DNA from: Bacillota bacterium
GTDB lineage: Bacteria > Bacillota > Clostridia > Christensenellales > UMGS416
DNA: 39,259 bases
NCBI GenBank assembly: GCA_023422005.1
Contig: JAEZSC010000130.1
Location: 1-39,259, forward strand
Direction of reading: 5' to 3'
Both the position numbers and the translations under genes were made by a program. This document shows positions 31,467-39,259 of the stretch, piece after piece. Under the pieces are notes generated by a model. It ran no database searches. It was not told the origin of the DNA and saw nothing but the letters and a program-made list of their open reading frames with translations. Positions within the stretch are counted from its first letter, which is position 1. Every line of letters begins with the position of its first letter.

Positions 31467-34055
31467 TTAAGGCTTGTTTATTTGAAACTGGATTTGAGTC
31501 GCATTCCCGGCGTTGTCGCAAACGTGGAGCTGGTATGACCCGTTCGTGTTGATGACCGAGCCTGTGGCAATCGGCGTGCCGTTGAGCGTTGCGGACTTTA
31601 CGCCCGAGAGCGTGTCGTAGAAATTCAGCGTCACATCGGCGTTTACGGTCGCCCCATTGCCAATGCCGGCAACGGTGGGCGGCGATAGATCGATGACAAA
31701 CGAGCGGGTGCTCACATTCCCGGCGTTGTCACTGACGGCCACGGTGTACCAGCCTTCGGCGCTCAGCGAAGTGCCGCAGGCACAGGGCTCGCCGTTGAGC
31801 AGCGCGCTCTTGAGGCCGGAGGGGCCATACTTGTAGTAATGCACCGTCTTGCCCACGGTGAAGAAGTTGCCGGTGCCGTTAGGCGTGATGTCCACGACCG
31901 GCGGCAGGTCGTCCAGCCAATCCACGCCGACTACGGCGGTATACTCGGTGCCTGCCAGATCGGTGTAGGCAAAGCTGCACAGGCCGTTGCATGTGACGAT
32001 CTGTGCAAAGCACGTGCCCTGGACGCCGCCAAACTGGATTGGTTTGTTGGCGTTCAGCACGGCGATGGTCTGGGCTTGCCATTGGGGGCCGCACGGGTTG
32101 CACGTGATCTGTGCGACGACCGGCAGAGCGTCCTGTGTGGCGGCGGCAGTGGCCTGACCGTGGGTCTGGAACAGGACGCTGGCATAGGGGCCGGTGTTGC
32201 CAGCCCGGTCGGTCTGCCGGGCCAGTATGGCGTGGGAGCCGTTTGGCAGAGCGCCCGGCAGCGCAGCGGACCAATTGCCGTTGGCATCGGCCACGGCGGA
32301 CAGGGTTTGGGTGTCCACACGGATATCCAGCCTGGCACCCGGCTCCGCCATGCCGCTGACGCGGACGGTTCCGCCGTCGATCTGCGAAAGATTTGCCGGC
32401 GCCTGGATGGCCGGGGCGGTGGGGGTGCATGTTTTGATCCCAAAGCTCAGTACGGTTTGAGGGCTCATGTTGCCCATGGCATCCTGCCAGACATGCACGC
32501 TGTGCTGCCCCTGGGGCAGGTGCCCGAGCTGCAGTTGCCAGGTGCCCTTGCCATCGGCGGTCACGGTTTTGATGGCGCTGCCGATGCCGGCATACACCGT
32601 CGCGCCGGGTTGGGCTGTGCCGCTGAGCGCTGGGTTGCTGGAGCTGATCCAGCCGCCCGTCGCCGGAGCGTTGACAGCGGGGGCGGTCAGGGAGCCGGCG
32701 TCCACATGGAATTTCAATTCCGCCGTCTGGCTGTGGTTGCCCGCGGCATCCCGCTGGCAGATGGTTGCGGTATAGGGGTGCTTGTTGGGCAGGTCCATCG
32801 GTATGGACCAGGAGCCGTCGCGGTTCACCTGGGCCGTGAGCTCCCGGCTTGCAACCTTGATCATCACAGCGCCGTCGGGTTCGCCGGTGCCGTGCATCGT
32901 AAAGGGAGTCGCGTTCACAAACCCGTTTTGCACCGGGAAGAGCACCGCCGGCGCCGCCGGCACGCTGGTATCGATTTTCAGCAGCAAATCCGTGGGCATG
33001 CTCACGTTGCCAGCCTTGTCTACCTGATACAGCTTGATCGTCTGGTTGCCGTCGGGCAGCCGGTCCGATATCTTCACTTGCCAGCTGCCGTCGCTGCCGA
33101 TCGTAGCTGTGTACATCCGATCGGCGAAAACCGCCTGTATCGTGTTACCGGCTTCGCCGCTGCCCCTGATGACCGGCAGGGCGGTGGTCACGAACTGGCT
33201 GGCGGCCGGGCTGTGCACAGCAGGCGCGTCGGGCAGCTTGGTGTCCACGGTAAACACAAGCACCTTGGCGGGGCTGATGTTGTTGGCTGCGTCCCGTTGT
33301 TTCACCGACAGCACATGGTCGGTGTCCGCCAGCGCTTCGCTTACCTCCATGCTCCACGCACCTCCGGGGTTCACCACCGCGTGATACGTTTTTTCGTCCA
33401 GTATGGCGTCTATGCTGGCGCCGGGTTCCCCCTGGCCGCTGATGACCGGGCGCTGGGTCTTCAGCACCGCCATGTCCGCCGGGGCGACCACGACCGGTTC
33501 CGGCGGGGCGACGGTATCCACCTGGAAGCTGACGCTGGCGGGGGGGCTCATGTTGCCCATGTCGATCTGCGTCACCGAGACCGTATTTGTGCCCTGGCTT
33601 AGCGGAGCGTTCAGCATCACGCTCCACGACCCGTCGGCGTTCACGACGGTGGAGTAGGTTCCGCTTCCCGCCGCCACGTTGATCGTCGCACCTGCTTTGC
33701 CGGTGCCCTGCACGGTTGGCGTCGCCGTGTTTACATATTGGTTTGCCTGGGGGCTGGCCACCGTGTGGGCTGTCATCAGCTTCGGGTTGGCCTGGAACGA
33801 CACCGTCGGAGAAGTGGTGACCTCGTTGCCGGCGTTGGTCTGCGTCACGCTGAACTGATAGGAGGACCCTTCAACCAACGGCTTCTGTACGTCAAAAGCC
33901 CAGGTTCCGTTTGGCTTGACCTGCGTGGTGTAGTCGATGTTGTTTAAAGTGGCATGGATGCTCGCGTTGGGCTCTCCGGTGCCGTTGATGGTCGGCGTCA
34001 AGCTGTTGATATAACCGTTGTTCATGGGATGGATGATTATCGGTGAGATCGGCAT
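31467..34055 (-). CDS. Bacterial Ig-like repeat protein without signal peptide
   Basis: 862 residues from MPISPIIIHPMNNGYINS. Seven consecutive Ig-like domains of 89-99 residues (about 1-99, 100-189, 190-280, 281-371, 372-461, 462-550, 551-639), each with the pattern P.I.GTGEPGA, DGSWS and Q.D.AGN.S, the Big_6-type fold of surface adhesins. Residues 640-862 hold irregular Ig-like domains with two cysteine-rich spots (CNPCGPQW, CNGLCSFAY). No signal peptide, LPXTG motif or membrane helix is present. AGGAGG lies 6 bases before the second ATG (34055) and only 3 before the first (34058). The open frame upstream to 34340 lies antisense to a structured RNA and is not coding. Confidence 0.85.
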   Translation of the reverse strand: MPISPIIIHPMNNGYINSLTPTINGTGEPNASIHATLNNIDYTTQVKPNGTWAFDVQKPLVEGSSYQFSVTQTNAGNEVTTSPTVSFQANPKLMTAHTVASPQANQYVNTATPTVQGTGKAGATINVAAGSGTYSTVVNADGSWSVMLNAPLSQGTNTVSVTQIDMGNMSPPASVSFQVDTVAPPEPVVVAPADMAVLKTQRPVISGQGEPGASIDAILDEKTYHAVVNPGGAWSMEVSEALADTDHVLSVKQRDAANNISPAKVLVFTVDTKLPDAPAVHSPAASQFVTTALPVIRGSGEAGNTIQAVFADRMYTATIGSDGSWQVKISDRLPDGNQTIKLYQVDKAGNVSMPTDLLLKIDTSVPAAPAVLFPVQNGFVNATPFTMHGTGEPDGAVMIKVASRELTAQVNRDGSWSIPMDLPNKHPYTATICQRDAAGNHSQTAELKFHVDAGSLTAPAVNAPATGGWISSSNPALSGTAQPGATVYAGIGSAIKTVTADGKGTWQLQLGHLPQGQHSVHVWQDAMGNMSPQTVLSFGIKTCTPTAPAIQAPANLSQIDGGTVRVSGMAEPGARLDIRVDTQTLSAVADANGNWSAALPGALPNGSHAILARQTDRAGNTGPYASVLFQTHGQATAAATQDALPVVAQITCNPCGPQWQAQTIAVLNANKPIQFGGVQGTCFAQIVTCNGLCSFAYTDLAGTEYTAVVGVDWLDDLPPVVDITPNGTGNFFTVGKTVHYYKYGPSGLKSALLNGEPCACGTSLSAEGWYTVAVSDNAGNVSTRSFVIDLSPPTVAGIGNGATVNADVTLNFYDTLSGVKSATLNGTPIATGSVINTNGSYQLHVCDNAGNATQIQFQINKP

Positions 34056-34153
34056 CATGATCCTCCTATACTGGCTTTCGTCGTAGATTATGATGGTTCT
34101 CAGGCCGCGTTTTATTCTGCGACAAACAAATGTTTCAACTTGTAAAGAACCCA

Positions 34154-34159
34154 TATATA
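34154..34159 (+). promoter_or_regulatory. Possible -10 box of the structured RNA
   Basis: TATATA just before the first conserved block of the RNA, giving a start near 34166. No good -35 hexamer is seen. Confidence 0.35.
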
Positions 34160-34165
34160 CCGAGA

Positions 34166-34415
34166 GTAGCAAGAAACCGACCGACGGTTCATCCGGCGGG
34201 AGGAAATAGTAAGTGAGTATGAAGGAGGCACAAATACTCGCCCGCAGGCGAAAACGTTTTTTCGCAACGAAATATGAGATGAAAAGCGAAGATATCGCTC
34301 GGCGACACGTGCGGCGAGCGATAACGAATAGCCATAACAAGTCGTCTGAATCGCAGATGACGCCAAAACGTCATCTGCGAAAGGCAGACGAAAACCACGA
34401 AGTGGTTCGACTGCC
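34166..34415 (+). ncRNA. Candidate structured RNA, copy 2 (upstream of DEAD-box gene)
   Basis: Matches the minus-strand element 5553-5313 throughout. CGGTTCATCCG (34185-34195), CCGCAGG and AAGCGAAGAT are shared. Stem A: ATCGCTCG (34294-34301) with CGAGCGAT (34315-34322), two compensatory C-G to T-A changes relative to copy 1. Stem B: CGCAGATGACG (34352-34362) with CGTCATCTGCG (34369-34379), completely different sequence from copy 1 but again perfectly paired, after the invariant GTCGTCTGAAT. Stem C: outer GGCAG (34383-34387) with CTGCC (34411-34415), a T-A to A-T swap, enclosing AACCAC/GTGGTT (34393-34398, 34402-34407). The DEAD-box start is 95 bases further on. Known family possibly raiA RNA; not verified. 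Confidence 0.78.
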
Positions 34416-34509
34416 TATGTTGTGTGGCATTTTCCTTTAAAAACTGTTAAACTATAGAGAAGACGGTCCGCCGTACCAAACAAAAACGATAGAAAGCCTA
34501 GGAACACAT

Positions 34510-35745
<1,236 letters not shown>

Positions 35746-35753
35746 AGACGACA

Positions 35754-35787
35754 AAAGGCAGTTCACCAGGCGGTGAGCTGCCTTTCT
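35754..35787. terminator. Terminator between helicase and alpha-toroid gene
   Basis: 14-bp stem (35754-35767 with 35772-35785, one G-T pair), loop AGGC, between convergent genes. Confidence 0.85.
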
Positions 35788-35800
35788 TAAAAATCCTTTT

Positions 35801-36742
35801 TCAGCCCTTCATGTCGAGCCTGCCAAAAGCCTTCAGAATCAGCAGGTTCCGTATTGCCCAATATCCCTGCCACCAGCGCTGGCCGATGGCGAACTCCCTG
35901 GGGTAGGCCGCCCATTCCCAGGAAATATTCCATACGCCCCCGTCGTGGCGGGTGTCCAGGATGTAGTCCAGCTCATCCTCCACAACCTTCTCATTGCCGG
36001 GATAAAACACGCTGCCCGGCGAATCGATGTATTGCGAGGGGCGCATGGAGTAGCGGGGCCAGTTGGCCGGGTCACGCTCGATGCTTTGGTCCACCATGGC
36101 CCGCAGGCGCCGCGTCAGAAGGGCTCCGCCAAAACGGTCGGACAGTCCGGCTGTCAGAATGTCCGCCAGCAGCGCGCAGTAGGCGCCCACGTCGTGGCAG
36201 TCCAGCACATCGTTATTCCGCAGATGCTCCATCATGCCGTCCACAACCGTCAATGTCTTCTGGTACAGGCGGCTGTCTTGCTCGCCGCAGCGCAGCACGT
36301 AGCCCGCCAGCGTGCCCGTGGCGTGGTACAGGTTTTGCCGGTTGTTCTCCTGGCTATAGCCCCACCACGGCGCGTGGGGGTGGTCGTCGTTGGAGGGGAT
36401 CGTGAAGGGCCAGCCCGTGGCCGGGTTAAAATACTCGGTGTTGTCCAGATAGGACAGCAGCCCGGCGACCATGGGGCGCCGGGGATCATAAATGCCCAGC
36501 TCCCGCAGCACGCCCATTGCCTGCCCGGCGTTGTAGGGCGTGGAGTTGGGGTTCCAGTTGTCGCAGTCTATCGCGTGGCCAAAGCCGCCGTCCTCGTTCT
36601 GAAAGGCGGACAGCGCCCGCAGAACCTGGTCCGCGCAGCCGTCCTCAAAGTGGAACTGCCACCGCGCCAGCTCCAGCGGCCGGGCGTTGCGATACACCCA
36701 GCGGCGAATCTGCTCAAAGGCCTGCGGGCTCAGCTTGTGCAT
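35801..36742 (-). CDS. Prenyltransferase/squalene-cyclase-like alpha-toroid protein
   Basis: 313 residues. ALSAFQNEDGGFGHAID is a QxxDGGFG-type repeat seen in terpenoid-cyclase and prenyltransferase alpha/alpha toroids; further helices carry GVLRELGI, LLSYLDNTEYFNPATGWPF and RHDGGVWNISWEWAAYP. The DxDD catalytic motif of cyclases is absent, so cyclase activity is not expected; related clostridial proteins are uncharacterised. No signal peptide. GGAGG lies 7 bases before the ATG. It follows the AraC regulator with a gap of 43 bases and is likely under its transcript. Confidence 0.75.
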   Translation of the reverse strand: MHKLSPQAFEQIRRWVYRNARPLELARWQFHFEDGCADQVLRALSAFQNEDGGFGHAIDCDNWNPNSTPYNAGQAMGVLRELGIYDPRRPMVAGLLSYLDNTEYFNPATGWPFTIPSNDDHPHAPWWGYSQENNRQNLYHATGTLAGYVLRCGEQDSRLYQKTLTVVDGMMEHLRNNDVLDCHDVGAYCALLADILTAGLSDRFGGALLTRRLRAMVDQSIERDPANWPRYSMRPSQYIDSPGSVFYPGNEKVVEDELDYILDTRHDGGVWNISWEWAAYPREFAIGQRWWQGYWAIRNLLILKAFGRLDMKG

Positions 36743-36785
36743 AAAGGGACCTCCCGTGCGTCACATGGTATAGCTCCATAATATG

Positions 36786-37616
36786 CTACATTTTGAAGCG
36801 GTCATTGTAGAAAACGGACATCTCCCGTTGATATTGCTGCGGAGTGAGGCCGCAGATCGTCTGGAAGTCATGGATCAGATGGGGCTGGTCGAAGTAGCCG
36901 GCCTGGGCCGCCACGTCGGTGAGCCTCGCGGGCCGCCGCTGCAGCAGCCGCAGCGCGTAGTTCACCCGGGCCACCCGGGAAAACAGCTTTGGGCTGGCGC
37001 CCACATGGTGCAGGAACACCCGGCGCAGCTGCTTCTCGCTGTAATGGACCTCTCGGGCCAGCTCCCCTATTGCGACTTCGCCGTGCCGTGCCAGGATGCC
37101 CCGCAGGATGGCCGCCACCCGCCGGTCCTGCTCCCGGCTGCACAGCAGGCCCAGAAAGATGCCGTCCAGCGCTTCCAGCAGAGCCTGGATGCCGGGAGCG
37201 CTCTCCAGCGCGTCCCGCACCTGCCGCGCAAGGCCTGCGCTCAGTATATCCAAGCCCACGGAGGTGTCCAGCAGTTCCTGCTGATCCACAGGCAGGAAGG
37301 GGTGCAGGCCGCCGGGGCGGAACTCGATGAGCACCAGCAATCGCATCCTGTTGGCGTGGGCGCCCACGGGGCAAGCCACGGTGTTGACACCCCGGAGTCT
37401 GCTGACGATGTTGCTTCCATCCACGGACACGACCAGCGTGCAGCTGGCCGACGGCAGGATCGTATAGGCGTCGGGCATCGCCTGCGGCGTCGGGAAGGAG
37501 ACCGTATAGTTGGAAATATAGGGCCGCAGCAGCACATGGGGCGGCGCGTACAGATGGTCGTCGGCATGGGTGAAGGCCGCGCCGCGAAACAGCTTCAGAT
37601 CTTCCTGCGTGATCAT
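36786..37616 (-). CDS. AraC-family transcription regulator
   Basis: 276 residues from MITQEDLKLFRG. The N-terminal part (about 20-110, PPHVLLRPYISNYTVSFP... TILPSASCTLVVSVDG) resembles the DUF6597-type sensor domain; the C-terminal double helix-turn-helix reads VAIGELAREVHYSEKQLRRVFLHHVGASPKLFSRVARVNYAL and LTDVAAQAGYFDQPHLIHDF. The frame is open further upstream, but a TATAAT at 37628-37623 lies only 6 bases before this ATG and no Shine-Dalgarno site is seen, so the transcript may begin at the start codon. Probable regulator of the toroid gene downstream. Confidence 0.88.
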   Translation of the reverse strand: MITQEDLKLFRGAAFTHADDHLYAPPHVLLRPYISNYTVSFPTPQAMPDAYTILPSASCTLVVSVDGSNIVSRLRGVNTVACPVGAHANRMRLLVLIEFRPGGLHPFLPVDQQELLDTSVGLDILSAGLARQVRDALESAPGIQALLEALDGIFLGLLCSREQDRRVAAILRGILARHGEVAIGELAREVHYSEKQLRRVFLHHVGASPKLFSRVARVNYALRLLQRRPARLTDVAAQAGYFDQPHLIHDFQTICGLTPQQYQREMSVFYNDRFKM

Positions 37617-37622
37617 GGATTC

Positions 37623-37628
37623 ATTATA
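37623..37628 (-). promoter_or_regulatory. -10 box for a possibly leaderless araC-type mRNA
   Basis: TATAAT on the minus strand ends 6 bases before the ATG at 37616, which places +1 at or next to the A of the start codon. The -35 region is weak. Confidence 0.4.
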
Positions 37629-37754
37629 CCGGAGCCGGCGCGCCTTGTGCGGGGCCTGCATGCAAATTCGTGAACTATTTTCATGGGCCGATAAGGGGAA
37701 CTGGGGAGCTGGGCTATCATTTCCTCTATTTGAGGCTTCATTTTCATTTGTCTT

Positions 37755-37796
37755 GAGCCAAAGTGACATCATTGCGTTTAGGAATCTCTTTGGCTC
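37755..37796. repeat. Inverted repeat in the AraC/TetR divergent region
   Basis: GAGCCAAAG (37755-37763) and CTTTGGCTC (37788-37796), perfect 9-bp arms 24 bases apart, in an AT-rich stretch without genes. Could be a regulator site or a weak hairpin. The rest of 37617-37972 holds only the promoters and operator listed. Confidence 0.4.
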
Positions 37797-37887
37797 CAGG
37801 AATATATATACTTTTACCTGATTTTTATTATATATGCTGTCGTTTAGCAAATGCAATAGCACAAACACCGGGCGTATATTTTCTCCC

Positions 37888-37915
37888 TTGATTTCCTAAT
37901 AAATCCAAATATAAT
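37888..37915 (+). promoter_or_regulatory. Promoter of the TetR/efflux operon
   Basis: TTGATT (37888-37893), 16-base spacer, TATAAT (37910-37915). The palindromic operator lies 17 bases downstream of the -10 box. Confidence 0.65.
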
Positions 37916-37932
37916 GAGGAAGTGTTCATTCC

Positions 37933-37948
37933 GTGAGCGAGCGCTCAC
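37933..37948. promoter_or_regulatory. TetR-type operator
   Basis: GTGAGCG-AG-CGCTCAC, a perfect 7-2-7 palindrome between promoter and the TetR-family gene, the common form of AcrR-like operators (TGAGyGAGCGCTCA). Supports autoregulation. Confidence 0.7.
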
Positions 37949-37972
37949 TCATTGGAGGGGAGGACGCAAGTC

Positions 37973-38608
37973 ATGCCCAAAAAGCAGGACGAAGCCGACC
38001 GCCAATCGCAGATATTGGACGCCGCGGTCGCCTATTTCGCCGAGAAGGGCTACAGCGCCGCCACCACACGGGACATCGCCGCAGCGGCGGGCGTGGCCGA
38101 GGGCACGATCTTCCGGTATTTCCCGACCAAGAAGAGCATGCTGCACGCGATTACGCTGCGGTTTTTGAGCGGTATGGCCGATGCCGTGATGCGCCCCATC
38201 GAGGAGATGCTGCGCAGCTGCCAAGGGCGTGGCCTGCGGGAGATCCTGCACGACATCATCTGGGACCGTATGGAGCTCATGGAAAAGATGTTCTCCCTGG
38301 CCCGCGTCGTGCTCACCGAGATGCTCTACCACGACGATATTCGCGAACTGATACAGGAGAAACTCTTCAACCGCGCCTACGGGACCTTCTGCAGGTTTTA
38401 CGCCGTGGCGGAAGAGAGGGGGCTCATGCGCCGGGGCCTGTCCAGCGAGGCGCTGTTCCGGTGCTTATTTGCTAACGTGCTTCTGTTCGTGGCCCAGCAC
38501 AAGCTGTTCCCCCAAGAGCAGCCCGAGGCGGTGGAGCAGGCCTTCGAGCAGATGTTCGATGTGATCTACGGCGGCATCGCGCCGCGCAACGGGGAGGAGA
38601 AACCATGA
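37973..38608 (+). CDS. TetR/AcrR-family repressor
   Basis: 211 residues from MPKKQDEADRQ. The N-terminal TetR helix-turn-helix reads AVAYFAEKGYSAATTRDIAAAAGVAEGTIFRYFPTKKSML (about 18-57); the C-terminal ligand-binding part (LREILHDIIWDRMELMEKMF...) is of the AcrR type. GAGG lies 9 bases before the ATG; the TTG at 37952 is less likely because the same G-rich site would lie inside the gene. Its stop overlaps the next start as ATGA. It likely represses its own operon through the palindrome at 37933 and responds to an efflux substrate. Confidence 0.93.
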   Translation: MPKKQDEADRQSQILDAAVAYFAEKGYSAATTRDIAAAAGVAEGTIFRYFPTKKSMLHAITLRFLSGMADAVMRPIEEMLRSCQGRGLREILHDIIWDRMELMEKMFSLARVVLTEMLYHDDIRELIQEKLFNRAYGTFCRFYAVAEERGLMRRGLSSEALFRCLFANVLLFVAQHKLFPQEQPEAVEQAFEQMFDVIYGGIAPRNGEEKP

Positions 38609-39259
38609 AGAGGATTCGGATCATCGCGCTGCCGATGGCGCTGCTGTTGGCGGCGGCTTTCAGCGGTTGTGCCCAGACCGGCCTGCACCTGAGCGGCACC
38701 GTGGAGTGCACACAATACGACGTGCAGGCCCAGGCCGCCGGCGCTCTGGTGGAAGTGGCGGTTGCAGAAGGCGACCAAGTGCGCAAAGGCGACGTGCTGG
38801 CCCGGGTGGACGACGCGGCCCAGCAGGCCGCCGTGGCCCAAGCCCAGGCTGCCGTGGACGCGCGCCGGGCCCGGCTGGACGGCCTGAAGGCCGGCAGCCG
38901 CGCCGAACAGATCGACACGGCAGAGGCAGCCGAGCGCGCCGCCGCCGCCAGATATGAGGACATCAAGAACGGCCCTACAGACGAGCAGGTGAATCAAGCC
39001 CGTGCGGCTTCCCGTGCGGCGGCCAGCGCCCGCGACACCGCCAAAAAGAGCTGGCAGCATGCTAAGAGCAAGGCCGACAAGGCCCAAAAGGCCTATGACG
39101 ACGGCACGCTGACCAAGGATCTGCTGGACGACGCCAACTGGGTGGCGGCCACCGCCTATGGTATCTACAAGACCGCCAGCGAGCAGGCCAACCAAGCCTC
39201 GGCGGCCTATGCCGCCGCCAGGAAAGGCCCCACCGCCGAAACCGTTGCCGCGGCCCAGG
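38605..39259 (+). CDS. HlyD-type efflux adaptor lipoprotein, 3' end outside window
   Basis: 218 residues are visible and the frame stays open to the window end. Signal peptide MKRIRIIALPMALLLAAAFSGC has a lipobox ending FSGC (Cys 22). The biotinyl-lipoyl-like half-motif follows (VQAQAAGALVEVAVAEGDQVRKGDVLARVD), then long Ala/Arg/Lys-rich coiled-coil helices with the repeated ARKGPTAE/KNGPTDEQ turn typical of HlyD/YbhG-like membrane fusion proteins. It is coupled to the TetR gene by an ATGA overlap. An ABC transporter (ATPase and permease) is expected beyond the window. Confidence 0.9.
   Translation, partial: MKRIRIIALPMALLLAAAFSGCAQTGLHLSGTVECTQYDVQAQAAGALVEVAVAEGDQVRKGDVLARVDDAAQQAAVAQAQAAVDARRARLDGLKAGSRAEQIDTAEAAERAAAARYEDIKNGPTDEQVNQARAASRAAASARDTAKKSWQHAKSKADKAQKAYDDGTLTKDLLDDANWVAATAYGIYKTASEQANQASAAYAAARKGPTAETVAAAQ

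Noticed and set aside
31839..33602. 587-residue plus-strand ORF antisense to the Ig-repeat gene
   Set aside because: His/Gly/Arg/Val-rich shadow; the repeats only mirror the Ig domains.
34056..34340. N-terminal extension of the Ig-repeat protein that could be read as a hydrophobic leader
   Set aside because: It is antisense to the structured RNA, has many Arg residues without a proper signal peptide pattern, and AGGAGG stands directly before 34055.
37797..37870. AT-rich tract with TATATATA considered as a replication or attachment site
   Set aside because: No iterated boxes, no integrase and no duplicated flanks; most likely ordinary promoter-region composition.

Overview
The window looks like chromosome of a high-GC member of the Clostridia. 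The main evidence is the Firmicutes-type cluster murB, PHP hydrolase, rapZ, yvcK, together with strong AGGAGG-type ribosome binding sites, many TTG/GTG starts, lipoproteins with Thr/Pro/Ala-rich linkers and a low-GC islet in an otherwise GC-rich sequence. I cannot name a genus. No rRNA, tRNA, CRISPR array or transposase was seen.

Layout. 1-610: 3' part of upp and its terminator. 611-1027: gene-free and packed with inverted repeats. 1028-6515 (minus): murB, a structured RNA, PHP hydrolase, rapZ, yvcK and an MFS exporter, led by a good promoter in front of murB. 6823-9390 (plus): a membrane-anchored NAGPA-domain protein, small membrane proteins and an aldose-1-epimerase-like gene that carries an in-frame 81-bp hairpin insertion. 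9292-11430 (minus): a four-helix membrane LuxR regulator beside a MotA-like channel protein, an HD-domain remnant and a small membrane protein. 11635-17158 (plus): fused L-serine dehydratase, threonine aldolase, M19 dipeptidase, HtrA-like protease, thpR. 17159-19140: AT-rich islet with two membrane proteins and a cysteine-rich small protein; the last 54 bp of repeat-bearing thpR sequence is present on both sides of its core. 19150-21672 (plus): GH9 enzyme without a signal peptide. 21764-26159 (minus): lipoprotein, alpha/beta hydrolase, methyltransferase, and an OmpR/HisKA two-component system. 26364-31303: two lipoproteins (one a transglutaminase) divergent from a MalT-like LuxR regulator, with a perfect palindrome abutting the lipoprotein promoter. 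31467-34055 (minus): Ig-like repeat protein. 34166-35745 (plus): second copy of the structured RNA, then a DEAD-box helicase. 35801-37616 (minus): AraC regulator and an alpha-toroid protein. 37973-end (plus): TetR regulator and the start of an efflux adaptor.

The strongest discovery signal is a roughly 240-nt RNA-like element present twice (minus strand 5553-5313, plus strand 34166-34415). The two copies share blocks of sequence, and their three hairpins keep pairing while the arms change sequence, which is covariation expected of a folded RNA. A second, smaller hairpin element also occurs twice (711-788 and 9004-9084); one copy sits inside a coding sequence between 5-bp direct repeats and keeps the frame. 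Other points of interest are the LuxR-lipoprotein regulatory unit, the MotA-like/LuxR membrane pair, and the islet at the 3' end of thpR.
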